Shown here piece after piece: positions 62,319 through 64,000 of a DNA stretch of 64,000 nucleotides. Origin of the DNA: Leucobacter chinensis. GTDB lineage: Bacteria; Actinomycetota; Actinomycetes; Actinomycetales; Microbacteriaceae. The position numbers were made by a program, and so were the translations under genes. The notes beneath the pieces are model-generated. The model made no database searches. It was not told the DNA's origin and saw only the letters and a list, made by a program, of their open reading frames with translations. Position 1 is the stretch's first letter, and every line of letters starts with the position of its first letter. Location of the stretch: assembly GCF_019049105.1 (NCBI RefSeq), contig NZ_JAHQZR010000004.1:124001-188000 (forward strand), written 5' to 3'.

Positions 62319-63275
62319 ATGCAGCAAGAGCCGTACGGCTACCAGTATCACCGCCTGTTTCGGGGCATGCCCAATTACCGGTGGTGGAAGCCGCTCGTGT
62401 TCGCGTTTCTCGCGGTCACCTTCGGCTTCACGTTGCAGGTTGCCGTCACCGGCCTCGCGATGGCGCCGTTCATCGCGGCCGGTGACGTCAGCTCGATCCT
62501 GAGCATCGAGTCGCGCATCATGGCGCTCGACACGCAAGACCCGTTCGCGATTGCTCTCGCGTTCCTCTCGCTTGCGGTCTGGATTCCAGCGATCATGCTC
62601 GCCGCCTGGGCCATCGGCATTAAGCCCGTGGGCCGCATTTGGTCGGTGAAGTTTCGCATGCGCTGGGACCTGCTCTTTTCGACCTTTGGTTGGGCGGCTC
62701 TCGTCTTCGCGGTGACCCAGCTGCTCATCATTGCGGTGCAGGTCATGCTCAGCCCGGGCGGCCCGGCCTTCGGACCCGACGCGGTGAGCGGCTTCCAGTG
62801 GAACCTCGCGATCACCACCCTCGTGCTTGCCCTCGTGCTCGTGCCGTTCCAGGCCGCGGCCGAGGAGCTCATGTTCCGCGGTGCGATGATGCAGGTGCTT
62901 GGCTCGTGGATCAAGAACCCGATCATTCCCATTCTGCTGCCCTCACTCCTGTTCGCCGGCGCTCACCTCTACGATGTCTGGGGCATGCTGCAGGTCGGGC
63001 TCATGGGTGTGACCTGTGCGTGGCTCACGTGGCGCACGGGCGGCCTTGAGGCGGCAATCTCGCTGCACGTGATCAATAACCTCGGTGTCTTCCTCATTCT
63101 CACGACCGGCGTGACCGGCTCGACGAAGCAGGTAAGCGAGACCGGAGGCGCGTGGATCGGCCTGCTCATGCAGGTCATCATGCTCGCCCTGTACGCCGCG
63201 ATCGTCGTGAGAAAGTTTGACGCCAAGCGCCGCGAAGAGGCGAAGGCCGCTGCTCTCGTGGGGGCGCTGTCATGA
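62319..63275 (+). CDS. CPBP-family intramembrane metalloprotease
   Basis: 318 residues from ATG 62319, with AAGGG about ten bases before it; earlier in-frame codons are rejected. Eight transmembrane helices. The CAAX/bacteriocin-processing (CPBP, Abi) motifs are EELMFRG (motif 1, EExxxR) and LFAGAHLYD (motif 2 His) plus a third near INNLGVF with Asn. The family cleaves membrane-linked peptides or controls secretion; the target is unknown. The stop overlaps the next gene (ATGA), so the two are coupled. The pair begins 88 bases after glyS. Confidence 0.88.
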   Translation: MQQEPYGYQYHRLFRGMPNYRWWKPLVFAFLAVTFGFTLQVAVTGLAMAPFIAAGDVSSILSIESRIMALDTQDPFAIALAFLSLAVWIPAIMLAAWAIGIKPVGRIWSVKFRMRWDLLFSTFGWAALVFAVTQLLIIAVQVMLSPGGPAFGPDAVSGFQWNLAITTLVLALVLVPFQAAAEELMFRGAMMQVLGSWIKNPIIPILLPSLLFAGAHLYDVWGMLQVGLMGVTCAWLTWRTGGLEAAISLHVINNLGVFLILTTGVTGSTKQVSETGGAWIGLLMQVIMLALYAAIVVRKFDAKRREEAKAAALVGALS

Positions 63276-64000
63276 ACCTGATTGCTCCAAACACCCTCGT
63301 CGTCGTGGGCGATGGCTTGCCCGAACTCGCGGTCGCGCTCGACTTCGCGAGCGTTGGTGTGCCCGTTACCGTGATCGCCGACCGGGCCGCGACCGGTAGC
63401 GAGTTCACCGGACCGCAGTCTGACCCGAGCGGCAAGCTGGCCGCGTGGATCGACGAGGTCGCAGCCCCGCTTCCCGGCAGCGACTCGCCGAGTTGCCTGG
63501 CCAGCCGTCGGGATCCGCTGCCGCTGTGGGTACGCAACGACGCTCGTTGGGTGATGGTTCCCTCTGATTCAGTCTTCGGGATTCCATCGTCACCGCTGTC
63601 GGTTGAGGTGAGCGATGCGCTCGGCGGTGCCGCAGCCTTTCGCGCCTACCTCGATCGTTTGAAGCCAGTGCTCACGATCGGCAAGACGCAGTACATTGGC
63701 GACCTTGTGCGCAACCGAGTGGGGCAGAAGGTGCTCGACACGTTCGTTGAGCCCCAGGTGCAGTACCTTTTTGGCGAGCCGAGTACCGCGGTCGAGGTCA
63801 TCGACCTCGCCCCTGGCCTGAACGAGGCAGAGACGCGTGCGGGTTCGCTCTCGGGGGCGGCTCTCGCCTATCTCGATCGCTACCCGGCGCTGGCCGCGGG
63901 AACCGAGCCTGATGTTGGGTGGGCGGCGTTCACCGAACTGCTCAAGAAACGTCTTGACCACTACGGTGTGCAGTGGCTAAGCCCCGAGGCGAAGGTCACG
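63272..64000 (+). CDS. FAD-dependent amine oxidase-like protein (protoporphyrinogen oxidase/HemY-like), 3' end missing
   Basis: 243 codons to the window edge without a stop. The N-terminal Rossmann strand reads LVVVGDGLPELAVALDFASV, a variant GxGxxE FAD motif. The segment RNRVGQKVLDTFVEPQVQYL, then FGEPSTAVEVIDLAPGL, resembles the central part of HemY-type protoporphyrinogen and coproporphyrinogen oxidases. Coupled to the CPBP gene by ATGA. Without the C-terminal FAD part the function stays uncertain; other heme genes would be expected downstream if it is HemY. Confidence 0.7.
   Translation, partial: MNLIAPNTLVVVGDGLPELAVALDFASVGVPVTVIADRAATGSEFTGPQSDPSGKLAAWIDEVAAPLPGSDSPSCLASRRDPLPLWVRNDARWVMVPSDSVFGIPSSPLSVEVSDALGGAAAFRAYLDRLKPVLTIGKTQYIGDLVRNRVGQKVLDTFVEPQVQYLFGEPSTAVEVIDLAPGLNEAETRAGSLSGAALAYLDRYPALAAGTEPDVGWAAFTELLKKRLDHYGVQWLSPEAKVT

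Overview
The window looks like a chromosome segment of a high-GC Gram-positive actinobacterium, most likely of the Microbacteriaceae (Leucobacter-like, an inference). The signs are a NucS mismatch endonuclease, an LPXTG-like (LAMTG) cell-wall protein, a VanY-type carboxypeptidase, a DtxR-type iron box, and many genes whose start codon lies 6-8 bases after a TANNNT hexamer, as in leaderless actinobacterial transcripts. No phage, transposase, plasmid or CRISPR module is visible. The genes look chromosomal and mostly metabolic or transport related.

Layout. 1-4844: an operon of visibly lower GC with two Opp/Dpp transporter ATPases (the first cut by the window edge), a short-chain dehydrogenase, a Baeyer-Villiger-type flavin monooxygenase and an XRE-cupin regulator. 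4845-5174: an alanine-codon-like GCN repeat and a perfect 22-bp hairpin at the composition boundary. 5175-14849: an aromatic degradation cluster in high-GC DNA. A MobA-like flavin hydroxylase is divergent from an IclR regulator, followed by a ThDP enzyme, an unusual FAH-RraA fusion, a GntR regulator, HpaE and HpaD. This is a partial homoprotocatechuate meta-cleavage route. 14905-18486: a second lower-GC module with an NCS1 permease, a FadR-type regulator and a PuuE-like deacetylase, joined by a shared operator.

18596-27578: housekeeping and export genes (MFS, AlkZ-like glycosylase, NucS, MFS, MATE, M13 peptidase, flavoprotein). 27733-32922: a ferric-siderophore ABC importer and its AraC regulator. 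Two target promoters carry the same direct-repeat operator at the same distance from the -10, and the araC promoter itself carries a DtxR-like box, which gives a two-step iron circuit. 33255-39795: a 1426-residue wall-anchored adhesin next to an operon of histidine kinase, small secreted two-cysteine peptide and LuxR-type response regulator.

40045-64000: TrhO, a PEBP protein, an intact PutA-like protein that appears to have lost its catalytic residues, tRNA-Tyr, a stand-alone ATP sulfurylase, a BCCT transporter, a TetR-MmpL-YhgE export module with two matched operators, a lipoate ligase family protein, a lipase, a hydroxyacid dehydrogenase, VanY, LysE, a gamma-carbonic anhydrase, glycyl-tRNA synthetase, a CPBP protease and the start of a HemY-like flavoprotein. 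The most unusual items are the PutA pseudo-enzyme, the FAH-RraA fusion, the secreted peptide inside a two-component operon, and the phased AraC operators.
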